Shown here in pieces: positions 19,244 to 27,267 of a DNA stretch of 50,004 nucleotides. Numbering within the stretch: the first letter of the stretch is position 1; each line of letters begins with the position of its first letter. The stretch comes from DATMNI01 sp035570275 (GTDB lineage Bacteria; Acidobacteriota; Terriglobia; Bryobacterales; Bryobacteraceae): positions 1 to 50,004 of the forward strand of contig DATMNI010000149.1 in the NCBI GenBank assembly GCA_035570275.1, given 5' to 3'. Under the pieces are notes generated by a model that had not been told where the DNA came from, made no database searches, and saw only the letters and a program-made list of their open reading frames with translations. Both the position numbers and the translations under genes were made by a program.

Positions 19244-19289
19244 TTTGTGGGGCAGGTTGTTAACCTGCGGCGGATTGCCAATCCGCCTG
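19244..19289 (+). repeat. Dispersed double-hairpin repeat, copy 2
   Basis: GCAGGTT-GTT-AACCTGC is followed by GGCGGATTG-C-CAATCCGCC: two perfect adjacent palindromes. It matches the copy at 1919-1964 (opposite strand) at 39 of 46 positions. It lies just upstream of the M14 promoter box and next to the GxxExxY cassette. Confidence 0.78.
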
Positions 19290-19309
19290 GAACCTGCCAT
19301 CAGGGCTTT

Positions 19310-19774
19310 TTCTTTGCGTTCTTGGCGTCTTGGCGAGCAATATATACTTGCCTGTGTATGACGGAGAACGCCGTGGCGAAGGAGATTGTCGACGTCGCTT
19401 ATCGAATACACACGGTTCTCGGCCCAGGACTGTTCGAATCCGTTTATTAAGCGGTTCTGGCGAGCGAACTAGAGAAGCGAGGACTGCAACTCGCCAGGCA
19501 GCAGCCGATACCCGTGGTCTACGAAGGGACTCGCTTTGAGTTGGGATTTCGCGCCGATCTGGTGGTTGAAGACAAAGTGATCGTCGAAATCAAATCCATC
19601 GCCGAGATCGCTGCCCTGCACAAGAAGCGGCTTCTCACCTAACCTCCAGCTCGCAGACAAACGATTGGGCTTATTGATCAATTTCAATGTGGTCCTGATC
19701 AAAGATGGGATTACACGGATTGTCAACGGACTGGAAGAGTAATTTTCTCGCCAAGACGCCAAGAACGCAAAGAA
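19310..19774. mobile_element. GxxExxY inverted-repeat cassette A
   Basis: A perfect 28-bp inverted repeat (19310-19337 and 19747-19774; core CTTGGCGTCTTGGCGAG) encloses exactly one GxxExxY pseudogene. The arms are built of CGCCAAG / CGCAAAG-like units, as in cassette B (24523-25093), which carries a different arm sequence. No transposase is inside. No target-site duplication is evident. The region 19775-20105 beyond it shows no gene. Confidence 0.75.
19358..19742 (+). pseudogene. GxxExxY family protein, doubly inactivated
   Basis: Starts MTENAVAKEIVDVAYRIHT and VLGPGLFESVY, then a TAA (19448-19450) where relatives have Glu (VYEAVLA); it continues SELEKRGLQLARQQPIPVVYEG...ELGFRADLVVEDKVIVEIKS. 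After HKKRLLT one extra A near 19641 shifts the frame; correcting it gives YLQLADKRLGLLINFNVVLIKDGITRIVNGLEE and stop. The repaired protein is 127 aa. The family has a PD-(D/E)XK nuclease-like core (GFRADLVVE...VIVEIKS). Both lesions are seen directly; one or both could be assembly errors, but two together suggest decay. Confidence 0.88.
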
Positions 19775-20105
19775 GAGCCGATGTGCACCAGCGACGCCGC
19801 GGGCGGTTACGTGACTATTTGTTTTCTTGGCGTTCCCTGCCCCTTTGCGAGAGATAGTTTTCCCGCTTGGAATTTCCACGGAACTGCTCTCCGCAACGGA
19901 TGCAATCCATCTTGAATCCATCTGAGAGTCTTGCCTTGCTCTGGCCCTTTTTAGCTATGCCCCGCGGCAGTGGGCGGGAATTATAATTCGGAAAAGGAAG
20001 TACAGGGGATTAAGAGGCGCGACTGTCATGTGGCAGTTGCAAAACATTGTCTCGGTTAGCCCTTACTATCAGTACAAGGAGATACGTGTGCGCCGTATAA
20101 GGCAT

Positions 20106-23100
20106 ATGGACACCAGTGTGCGTGCATTGGTTGTTTGCGCAGTGTTTTCCATGGTCGCGGCCGCCCAGTCGGACTACGGTTCGATTGGCGGTTTCGCGAA
20201 AGATCCATCCGGGGCGGTCGTCCCCAAAGCCAAGGTGGTGATCACCAACGAGGCTACCGGGGATGAACACCCGGTGAACACCAACGACTCCGGCTACTAC
20301 ACCGTCCCGAACCTCGCTCCAGGCGTGTACGGCATGACGGCGGAAGCGCCCGGATTCAAGAAATTCGAAAGTAAACACAACCGGCTGAATGCCAACACCG
20401 CGCTGTCACTGGATGCCGCTTTCACCGTGGGCAGCCCCACCGAAACCGTGGAAGTGACTGCCACCGCAGCGGTTTTGCAGACCGACTCGGGGTCCGTGCA
20501 GGGGGAAATCACCGGCACCCAGATCCAGAGCCAGGAACTGAACGGCCGCAATCCGCTTTATATGGCCCAACTGCTCCCCGGTGTGCGCGGCGGCGGTACC
20601 ATGGGCGACTTCAACTTCGCAGTAGGCGGCGGCGAACCGTTCCAGATCAACGGCGCGCGCACCCAGGACACGATTGTAACTTTCGATGGCGCGCCATCCT
20701 TGCGGACCCGCGCCAACGGCGCCGTGATCGGCGTGGCCGATGTGGATGCCGTGCAGGAAGTGCAGGTGATGACGGCCGATTATTCCGCCGAGTACGGGCG
20801 CGCGGCCGGAGGCCAGATTCGCATCATCAGCAAGAGCGGCACGCGGGATTTCCACGGCAGCCTGTATGAGTATTTCCGCAACTCCGACCTGAACGCCAAC
20901 ACCTGGTCGCGCAACCTGAGCAGCTTAACCACCAATGCCGCCCCTTTCCGCTACAACAACTTCGGCGGCACCATCGGCGGCCCGGCGTGGATTCCAAAAA
21001 TGAGCAGCAAGTGGCGCGACAAGCTGTTCTTCTTCGTGGCCGAAGACTGGATTCGCTATCGCCTGGTAGACACCCAAACCCAGGCCGTTCCGACGGCATT
21101 GATGCGCGGCGGCAACTTCAGCGAACTGCTGGCGCCCAATCCCTGGTACAAAGCCGGCACGGTTGTCTACGATCCCTCAACCTGCCCCAGCGTGGGCGCG
21201 GCGTCATGCACCCCGTTTCCAAATAACACAATCCCCAGCAGCAAATTGAGTCCTAACGGCGTGGGCATTCTGAGCGCTTACCCGGCGCCCACCGCCGGTT
21301 TTCTCAGCGGAACCCAGAACTGGCTGGCGACGGCCCCGCACCCCATCGATCAGCGCAAGGGCACCATCAACATCGACCTGCAACCGTCCGAAAAGGATCA
21401 CATTGCGGGCCGGCGCACGGACGCTTCCTACCTGGAATTTCAGCCGTTTGACCAAGGCTCCGGCCTCACCGGAAAGTTCTTCAACCGTCCCAACCAGACC
21501 AACACCGTGTCCTGGACGCGGACTATCAGCCCTTCGCTGATCAATGAAGCCCGCATGACCCTCAGCTTGGACGATGTCTATATTCCGGTGGATACAGCAC
21601 TGGCCGGCTTCCATCGCGATCAGTTCGGCATCAACTATCCTTACCTGATACCTCAGGGCAAAGACCTGCCGCAAAAAATCCCCACGGTGAATTTGCCTAA
21701 CTTCTACGGTCTGGCCGGCGGGCCTTACCCGTCGCATTCCTCCGGGCCCATCTGGACGGGCGGCGACACGGTGACCAAGGTCTGGGGCAATCACACCATC
21801 AAGGCTGGAATTTCCTTTGAGTATTCCGGTGAAAACGATGGCGACCAGATCAACGTGGCCACCGTGCCGGGCGGCGCCAGCGACCAGAATGGCACCTTTA
21901 CGTTCACCGACGGCCGCACCGGCCTGGGCGCCACCTCAGGCGTGGGAATCGCCAACCTGGCGCTCGGTTTGGCCGACAGCTATACGGAAATCGGCCCGCG
22001 CGCCCTCACCATCTGGCGCAGCGCCGTGGTGGAAGAGTTCGTACAGGATTCCTGGAAGATTACCTCCAAGCTGCACGTCGATTACGGAGTTCGCGTGACC
22101 ACCATCCAGGGTTTCCACCCGCTGTGGGGCAACGCGGACTACTTTAACGGCGCCCTTTACAACCCGGCCCAGGCCGTGCAGGTGGATCCCAAGACCGGCA
22201 ACGTGCTCCTGGGTACGGGCAATCCTTATAACGGCGTGGTGATTCCGGGATTCAGCTCATTCCCCAGCGCTGCCGTCGGGCGCGTTCTGGCTGCCACTCC
22301 CGCCACCGCCAACCAGTGCGATGGGGCGTCCTGCAGCGGGCTGTTCGCTCCCAACCTTTCGTCAAGCTACGTCAAGACCTACACCCCGGTGCAGCCCCGC
22401 CTCGGCATCGCGTACCAGATTACGCCGAAGACAGTGGTGCGCGCCGGCGTCGGCCGCTTCGTAACCCGCATGGGGCTGCTGGACAACGTCTTCATGGGCG
22501 GCAACTCTCCGTTCCAGCCTTTCGTGACGGTGAACAACGTGTCGGTGGATAATCCGGGCGCCGCTTTGACCAGCGGAACCGCCGCGCCCTTGACCATCAC
22601 CACGCTGAATCAGCAGTTGAAGCCGCCGGAGGCATGGAATTGGAACGTTACGGTGCAGCGGGAGCTTCCGCTCGGCACCGTGCTTTCCGTGGCATATGTG
22701 TCGCACCGCGGCCTGCACGCCTGGGAGGTCTACGATATCAACCAGCCGACGGCCGGCGCCCTGCAGGCCAACCCCGGCGTCAACGTAAACGCCCTGCGTC
22801 CGTACAAAGGCTACGCCGCCATTCAGGAAGAGGAAAGCGGCGTGAATTCCACCTACAACGGGCTGCAGATTTCCTGGTCGCGCGCGTTCAAAGGCGGATC
22901 GAGCTTCGGTTTCACCTACACGTACTCCAAGAGCATGGATGGCAGTTCCAACTACCGCGACATCGTCCCCGATACCTATAACACCAGCAACCTTTGGGGA
23001 CCGTCGGAATACGACACCCGGCATGTCGCCATCGTCAACTATATTTACGATCTGCCGTTCTTCAAGGGGAAGAGCGACATGACCGGAAAGCTGCTGGGCG

Positions 23101-23588
23101 GGTGGGAAATTGCCGGCACCGCTCAATTCCAGACGGGTACGCCGTGCGGCATCGGCACCAATAACGACTTCGCCGGGGTGGGTGAATTCGGCAGCTTCGG
23201 CTGCGGTTCCCAGGGCCAGTTCTGGGTCCTGAACGGCGCGCCGACCATCTCTACCGGCGCTTTCGCCGGGCCGGTCACCACTTCGGCTTCGGCCAAGTAT
23301 TTCACCGCCAATGTGACGCAGCCGGCCGCCGGCACTTTCAACCTGCAACCCGGTGTCCGCGACGCGGTTTACCAGCCCGGCCTCCAGGACTGGAACCTCG
23401 CCCTGCTGAAATCATTCAAGGTCAACGAGCGGAGCAGTTTCCAGTTCCGCGCCGAGGCCTATGACTTCATCAATCACCCCAACCTGAGCGGTCCCAACCT
23501 CAATCCAACTTCGAGCCAGTTCGGCATGATCACCAGCAAGACGGGCCTCACCCGCAACCTGCAACTTTCGCTGCGCTTCAGTTTTTGA
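20106..23588 (+). CDS. TonB-dependent receptor with carboxypeptidase-regulatory N-domain
   Basis: 1160 aa outer-membrane receptor. Signal peptide (MDTSVRALVVCAVFSMVAAAQ), a carboxypeptidase-regulatory-like (CnaB-type) domain at about 25-110 (GSIGGFAKDPSGAVVPKAKVVITNEATG...YYTVPNLAPGVYGMTAEAPGFKKF), a plug (ELNGRNPLYMAQLLPGV; VQVMTADYSAEYGRAAGGQIRIISKSG) and a long beta-barrel ending in LQLSLRFSF with terminal Phe. This is the Oar-like type expanded in acidobacteria; the cargo is unknown, probably glycans or large organic molecules. I chose the ATG at 20106 over 20028 for the signal peptide. A strong rho-independent terminator follows. Confidence 0.9.
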   Translation: MDTSVRALVVCAVFSMVAAAQSDYGSIGGFAKDPSGAVVPKAKVVITNEATGDEHPVNTNDSGYYTVPNLAPGVYGMTAEAPGFKKFESKHNRLNANTALSLDAAFTVGSPTETVEVTATAAVLQTDSGSVQGEITGTQIQSQELNGRNPLYMAQLLPGVRGGGTMGDFNFAVGGGEPFQINGARTQDTIVTFDGAPSLRTRANGAVIGVADVDAVQEVQVMTADYSAEYGRAAGGQIRIISKSGTRDFHGSLYEYFRNSDLNANTWSRNLSSLTTNAAPFRYNNFGGTIGGPAWIPKMSSKWRDKLFFFVAEDWIRYRLVDTQTQAVPTALMRGGNFSELLAPNPWYKAGTVVYDPSTCPSVGAASCTPFPNNTIPSSKLSPNGVGILSAYPAPTAGFLSGTQNWLATAPHPIDQRKGTINIDLQPSEKDHIAGRRTDASYLEFQPFDQGSGLTGKFFNRPNQTNTVSWTRTISPSLINEARMTLSLDDVYIPVDTALAGFHRDQFGINYPYLIPQGKDLPQKIPTVNLPNFYGLAGGPYPSHSSGPIWTGGDTVTKVWGNHTIKAGISFEYSGENDGDQINVATVPGGASDQNGTFTFTDGRTGLGATSGVGIANLALGLADSYTEIGPRALTIWRSAVVEEFVQDSWKITSKLHVDYGVRVTTIQGFHPLWGNADYFNGALYNPAQAVQVDPKTGNVLLGTGNPYNGVVIPGFSSFPSAAVGRVLAATPATANQCDGASCSGLFAPNLSSSYVKTYTPVQPRLGIAYQITPKTVVRAGVGRFVTRMGLLDNVFMGGNSPFQPFVTVNNVSVDNPGAALTSGTAAPLTITTLNQQLKPPEAWNWNVTVQRELPLGTVLSVAYVSHRGLHAWEVYDINQPTAGALQANPGVNVNALRPYKGYAAIQEEESGVNSTYNGLQISWSRAFKGGSSFGFTYTYSKSMDGSSNYRDIVPDTYNTSNLWGPSEYDTRHVAIVNYIYDLPFFKGKSDMTGKLLGGWEIAGTAQFQTGTPCGIGTNNDFAGVGEFGSFGCGSQGQFWVLNGAPTISTGAFAGPVTTSASAKYFTANVTQPAAGTFNLQPGVRDAVYQPGLQDWNLALLKSFKVNERSSFQFRAEAYDFINHPNLSGPNLNPTSSQFGMITSKTGLTRNLQLSLRFSF

Positions 23589-23632
23589 GTAGCACAGCCA
23601 TTACTAGCTGTATTGCTTTTCGGCGTTACCTG

Positions 23633-23673
23633 GGCTCCGGGCCATCCTTCGCGATGGCCCCGGAGCCTTTTTT
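23633..23673 (+). terminator. Rho-independent terminator of the TonB receptor gene
   Basis: GGCTCCGG-GCCATC pairs with GATGGC-(C)-CCGGAGCC: 14 bp with one bulged C and a 6-nt loop, followed by six T (23668-23673). Located 45 bp after the receptor stop. Confidence 0.92.
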
Positions 23674-23774
23674 GTGTGCCGGGCAGTTCGATAACCGGTT
23701 CGACAACCCGGGGGTGCGCGCGGCGATGACGAGAACCGCGAACCCGGCGGAACAAGGCCAGGGCGTGCGGCGTC

Positions 23775-23780
23775 TATAAT
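23775..23780 (+). promoter_or_regulatory. -10 TATAAT box of the gene at 23786
   Basis: A consensus TATAAT ends 5 nt before the ATG at 23786. It is one of two perfect TATAAT boxes at such a distance in this window. No -35 is clear. Confidence 0.5.
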
Positions 23781-23785
23781 GGCTA

Positions 23786-24447
23786 ATGGGCAAGCTGTTC
23801 CGCCTGTTCTTCCTCACCACCGTGCTGGCGGCCACCTACGTTGCGTGGGTGTTCGTCTCGCGCGTGCTGGTACTCGCCAGTCCGGCCGCCCGGCGGTAGT
23901 CAACTCCGAGTTCGCCCGGACCTACGGCGGTACGGACGTTAAGATACTGCAATTCTACGCGCGCGAGGGCAGCGTTATCGAAGGCCGCCAAGGATTGATC
24001 TGCTACGGCGTACTGAATGCGAAATCCGTTCGGGTGGAACCGCCTCTGGAGGGCGTCTACCCCGCCCTGAACCGCTGCGTGGAAGTGACGCCTGAGCGCC
24101 CGACGCGGTACACCCTGACGGCGGAAGGCCAGGATGGCCGCAGCGTGTCCGAATCATTTGTCCTCGGCGTGCGCCCCGATCAGGACACCCTGCCGCGGAT
24201 CACTTCGTTCGGCATCGGGAAGCGTGAGCGCGATTACTCCGGCAGATGGATTTTCTCGTTGAGCTATGCGGCGCGGAATCCTGAGGAGGTGACCATTGAC
24301 CCGCCGGTGTTTCCGACACTGCACCGTTCGCCAAGCGGGTCGTTCTACGTCGCTCCTCAAGAGACCACGACGTACACCCTGACCGTCACCGGCAAATACG
24401 GGCACAAGGTGCGGCGGCAACTGACCGTCCAGGTGCCGCCGCCATGA
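23786..24447 (+). pseudogene. Membrane-anchored Ig-like hypothetical protein, apparent frameshift
   Basis: From the ATG at 23786 the frame reads MGKLFRLFFLTTVLAATYVAWVFVSRVLVLASPAARR and stop: a clear membrane anchor. The following frame on the same strand continues VNSEFARTYGGTDVKILQFYAREG to 24447, with two Ig-like repeats (ending TRYTLTAEGQDG and TTYTLTVTGKYG). A one-base change near 23880-23900 would join them into about 220 aa. Without it the long frame has an implausible N-terminus. So this is either a frameshifted gene or an assembly error. Function unknown; Ig-like repeats suggest an extracytoplasmic binding role. Confidence 0.65.
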
Positions 24448-24522
24448 GCCCTGCAACAGGCGATTTCGCGCCACTTAGGGGAAGTTAGATAATAAGTTGA
24501 ACGTTTGAGTCAAGGGCAGAAG

Positions 24523-25093
24523 AAAAAGGCAGGATTTCACGCAAAGCCGCCAAGCCGCAAAGCAAAGCAAAGCAACGCAAAGAAGAGAAGAAAGAGAGAT
24601 AATCGAAAGTCAATGTGACCGAGAACGAATTGGCCAAACAGATTGTGGATGCAGCTTATCGAGTCCATACCACACTGTGGCCGGGTCTGTTGGAGTCGGT
24701 CTATGAATCGGTCCTGGCATACGAACTGGAACACCGCAGGCTGCCCACGACGCGTCAGCAACCGGTTCCCCCGGTCTATCGCGGCTGGTGTAACGCGGCT
24801 GGTGCATCACGGCGTCCACATTGAGGTGGGATTTCGGCCAGACCTGATCGTTGAGGACCCGGTGATCGTGGAGATCAAGTCGGTCGAGGTGGTTGCGCCG
24901 GTGCACAAGAAGCAGTCTCTTACCCAGGCTGCGGCTAGCCGACAGCGTTTGGGCTTGCTTGTCAACTTCAACGTGGCGCTGATCAGGGACGGCATTACCC
25001 GCGTCGTTAACGGACTCCCTGAGTAATCTTCGTAGTCTTCTTTGCGGCTTTTTCTTGGCGGCTTGGCGGCTTTGCGTGAAATCTTGCCTTTTT
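24523..25093. mobile_element. GxxExxY inverted-repeat cassette B
   Basis: An inverted repeat of 36 bp with one mismatch (24523-24558 and 25058-25093; core TTTCACGCAAAGCCGCCAAG) encloses one GxxExxY pseudogene. Inside the left arm follow more CAAAG units. Same architecture as cassette A (19310-19774) with arms of a different but related sequence. The surrounding 24448-25162 contains no other gene. Confidence 0.75.
24615..25026 (+). pseudogene. GxxExxY family protein, frameshifted by a short repeat expansion
   Basis: A GTG start gives MTENELAKQIVDAAYRVHT and GLLESVYESVLAYELEHR...VPPVYRG. Then two 14-bp units (CGCGGCTGGTGTAA, CGCGGCTGGTGCAT; 24780-24807) shift the frame by +1. The rest, VHIEVGFRPDLIVEDPVIVEIKS...RLGLLVNFNVALIRDGITRVVNGLPE and stop, is intact in the new frame. 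Removing 28 bases restores a 127-aa protein, the same length as the repaired copy A. The nuclease-like core GFRPDLIVE...VIVEIKS is preserved. Confidence 0.87.
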
Positions 25094-25162
25094 GAATCCC
25101 ACTCTTCAAGTGATTTCCCGTACGCCAGACGCAAATTGTCCAGTTTATTGTTTGACTCGGCC

Positions 25163-27262
25163 TTATTGCACGATAATCGGCGCGCGCGGAAAGGCGAACT
25201 TGCGCTCCACCTCATCCACCACGTTGATCTGGCAAATGTACTCACCGCGCGTCAGGTCTTTCAGCGGAATCTGTATCTGCACCGGCACCGCTTCCGGCCG
25301 CGTCGGCGCCAGTTGTGTCGCATCGATGGGCCCCACCTCGAACGCCTTCACCGCATTCTTGTTGAACAGGCTCATGCTGACCTTCACCCGACGGTTCCTG
25401 GTGTTCGCCGGATCTGGCAGGGCGTCGTAAACGTCGAAGTTCACGTACAGGCTCTGGCTCCGGCGGAAAATCCGCGAGATGTTGGGAATCACCTTCTGGT
25501 CGCCCACAATCATCGGGTTGGCCCTGGTCTCCTTCCGCGACACGCGCTCTGCCGACCCCGCGGCCGCCGTCACCGCTTCGCGCTGGCTGCTCCAGATTAC
25601 CGTGCTCAGCTTTAAACCCGAAGTGTCTGCGCTCAGGTCCGGCACGGTGAAGCGCGTTTCGAACGTTCCCATCTTGCCGGTGATGTTTTCGCGGACCACG
25701 AATTTCATGCGGTACCGGCCCGGTTCCAGCGTGAAACCGGCGTCGTACTGAAAGCTCTTGCGCCCGGCCTTGGCAGCGGTGCCCTGGTCCAGTTTGATGG
25801 GGATGTTGTCGCGCACGTTGCCCACCACGGCCCGCCGCTCGTCTTGAATCTGGCCGGCGAAATCGAACTGCGTGGTGCTGGCTCCGCCCTTCGCGGCCAG
25901 CGCTATCACGGAGCCTGGGATCTTGATGGAGACCGGCACGTAGTAAGCGGTCGGCGAGACGCGGAAGTAGTCGATTTGCAAGGCCAGTGGAAGGTCGGTC
26001 GCCGGATCGCCCGCCGAAAGCGCCTCCTTGAGCTGCTGCTCCTTATCCTGGGCGTTCAACTTACCCCACACCTTGTCGGCGTAGTAACCTTCACGGTGTT
26101 CCAACTTAGCCGCCAGCTTCCCGCCGTTGAGCTTCACGGAGATCTTGCGGAACTTGCCGTCGCGTGCGTTGTTAGTACTGTAGTAACCCAGCAGGTAGTA
26201 ACTGCTCATGGCTTCCTGCGTCTTGGTGATACCCAGCGCGATATCGTTGCTGTCGAAGAAGGACTTGCCGCCGGTCTCCGCGGCCAGGGTGTAGAGTGTG
26301 TCCTGCGAAGCCAGGAAGCCTTGCCGCTGCGAGTTATACACCGCGCCGTTGTAAATGCCGGTGCCCCGCGACCCGGCCTTGGATGCGCCGCCGCCCGGAG
26401 GGTCGGCCGTAAGGCCGCGTGTATCGATGGCGTAGATGGACAGGTTGGCTTTGGTGGCGGCGTTGATGGAAGCTTGCAGTTGCGCTTCGTTATCCAGACC
26501 GCTGCGGCTCACGCCACCGGAGAAGTAGACCAGCGCCTTCCTTTCGGGGAAGCCAGCCAGCATCTTGGACGCCTGCTCGATGGCGGCCAGCTTTTTATCG
26601 GTGCTGAAGATGTTGAATTCGGTTTCGTCGGCCACGAACGCGGCCTGGGTATCTTCGCTGTTGTCGTCGCCGGTGTCGGCCAGCGCCGCCAGTTCGCTGG
26701 CTTCGCCAATCGGCAGGGTCTTGATCACCCGGGTCAGCACCTCGCGGTCGCCGGTGAAATCGCTCAGCACTTGAATGGTGCTGGCATAAAACATGATGGC
26801 CACTACGTCGTCTTTGGTGATGTGCTCCTTCAGGTATTCGAGGGCGCCATCCTGGGCGCGCAACTGGTCGGGAATCTGCATGGACGAGAAGTCGAAGAAG
26901 AGCACCATCAGCCGCTTGTCGTGGTATTGGATCTTGCCGGGCGTGGCGGCGGTGATTTCGGTCTTGGGCGCCTCCGGCAACTGAAATTGGTCGTCCAGTT
27001 TTACCTCATCGGGAGGTTCCGGCTCCGATGTGATGCGCTGGTATTCGAAGACCGAAACCTTCTGCGGCTTGCCGTCTTCGAGCACCGTGAAATCCTCCGC
27101 CCGCAGCCCCTCCACCGGCTTGCCGGACTTGTCCTTGGCGCTGACATCGACAATCACCAGGTTTGAGTTGGACGTAAATGTCGGCAGACTGGGCTGCTGG
27201 GCCGCGGCCGGCATCGGCAACAGCACCGCGAGTAGCGCCGAAAGAAAAGTCTTGGTGGTCAT
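25163..27262 (-). CDS. VWFA-related acidobacterial domain protein (long form)
   Basis: 699 aa with signal peptide (MTTKTFLSALLAVLLPMPAAAQQ). TIGR03436-like region: FTSNSNLVIVDVSAKDKSGKPVEGLRAEDFTVLEDGKPQKVSVFEYQ, then a von Willebrand A-like domain (RLMVLFFDFSSMQ, with DxSS close to a MIDAS; VYFSGGVSRSG; LSIYAIDTRGL) and the C-terminal part SSYYLLGYYSTNNARDGKFRKISVKL with an extra 300-residue beta-rich tail. Secreted; role unknown. It starts 5 bp after the stop of the TonB receptor upstream, so the two form an operon and may interact at the envelope. I chose the ATG at 27262 over a TTG at 27271. Confidence 0.86.
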   Translation of the reverse strand: MTTKTFLSALLAVLLPMPAAAQQPSLPTFTSNSNLVIVDVSAKDKSGKPVEGLRAEDFTVLEDGKPQKVSVFEYQRITSEPEPPDEVKLDDQFQLPEAPKTEITAATPGKIQYHDKRLMVLFFDFSSMQIPDQLRAQDGALEYLKEHITKDDVVAIMFYASTIQVLSDFTGDREVLTRVIKTLPIGEASELAALADTGDDNSEDTQAAFVADETEFNIFSTDKKLAAIEQASKMLAGFPERKALVYFSGGVSRSGLDNEAQLQASINAATKANLSIYAIDTRGLTADPPGGGASKAGSRGTGIYNGAVYNSQRQGFLASQDTLYTLAAETGGKSFFDSNDIALGITKTQEAMSSYYLLGYYSTNNARDGKFRKISVKLNGGKLAAKLEHREGYYADKVWGKLNAQDKEQQLKEALSAGDPATDLPLALQIDYFRVSPTAYYVPVSIKIPGSVIALAAKGGASTTQFDFAGQIQDERRAVVGNVRDNIPIKLDQGTAAKAGRKSFQYDAGFTLEPGRYRMKFVVRENITGKMGTFETRFTVPDLSADTSGLKLSTVIWSSQREAVTAAAGSAERVSRKETRANPMIVGDQKVIPNISRIFRRSQSLYVNFDVYDALPDPANTRNRRVKVSMSLFNKNAVKAFEVGPIDATQLAPTRPEAVPVQIQIPLKDLTRGEYICQINVVDEVERKFAFPRAPIIVQ

Positions 27263-27267
27263 AGGTT

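Noticed and set aside
19982..19987. TATAAT as a promoter of the TonB receptor at 20106
   Set aside because: More than 110 bp from the chosen start and without a -35; possible but not supported.
24541..24600. CAAAG-rich tandem units as a possible CRISPR array
   Set aside because: Units are 5-8 bp without spacers, and belong to the inverted-repeat arm of the GxxExxY cassette.
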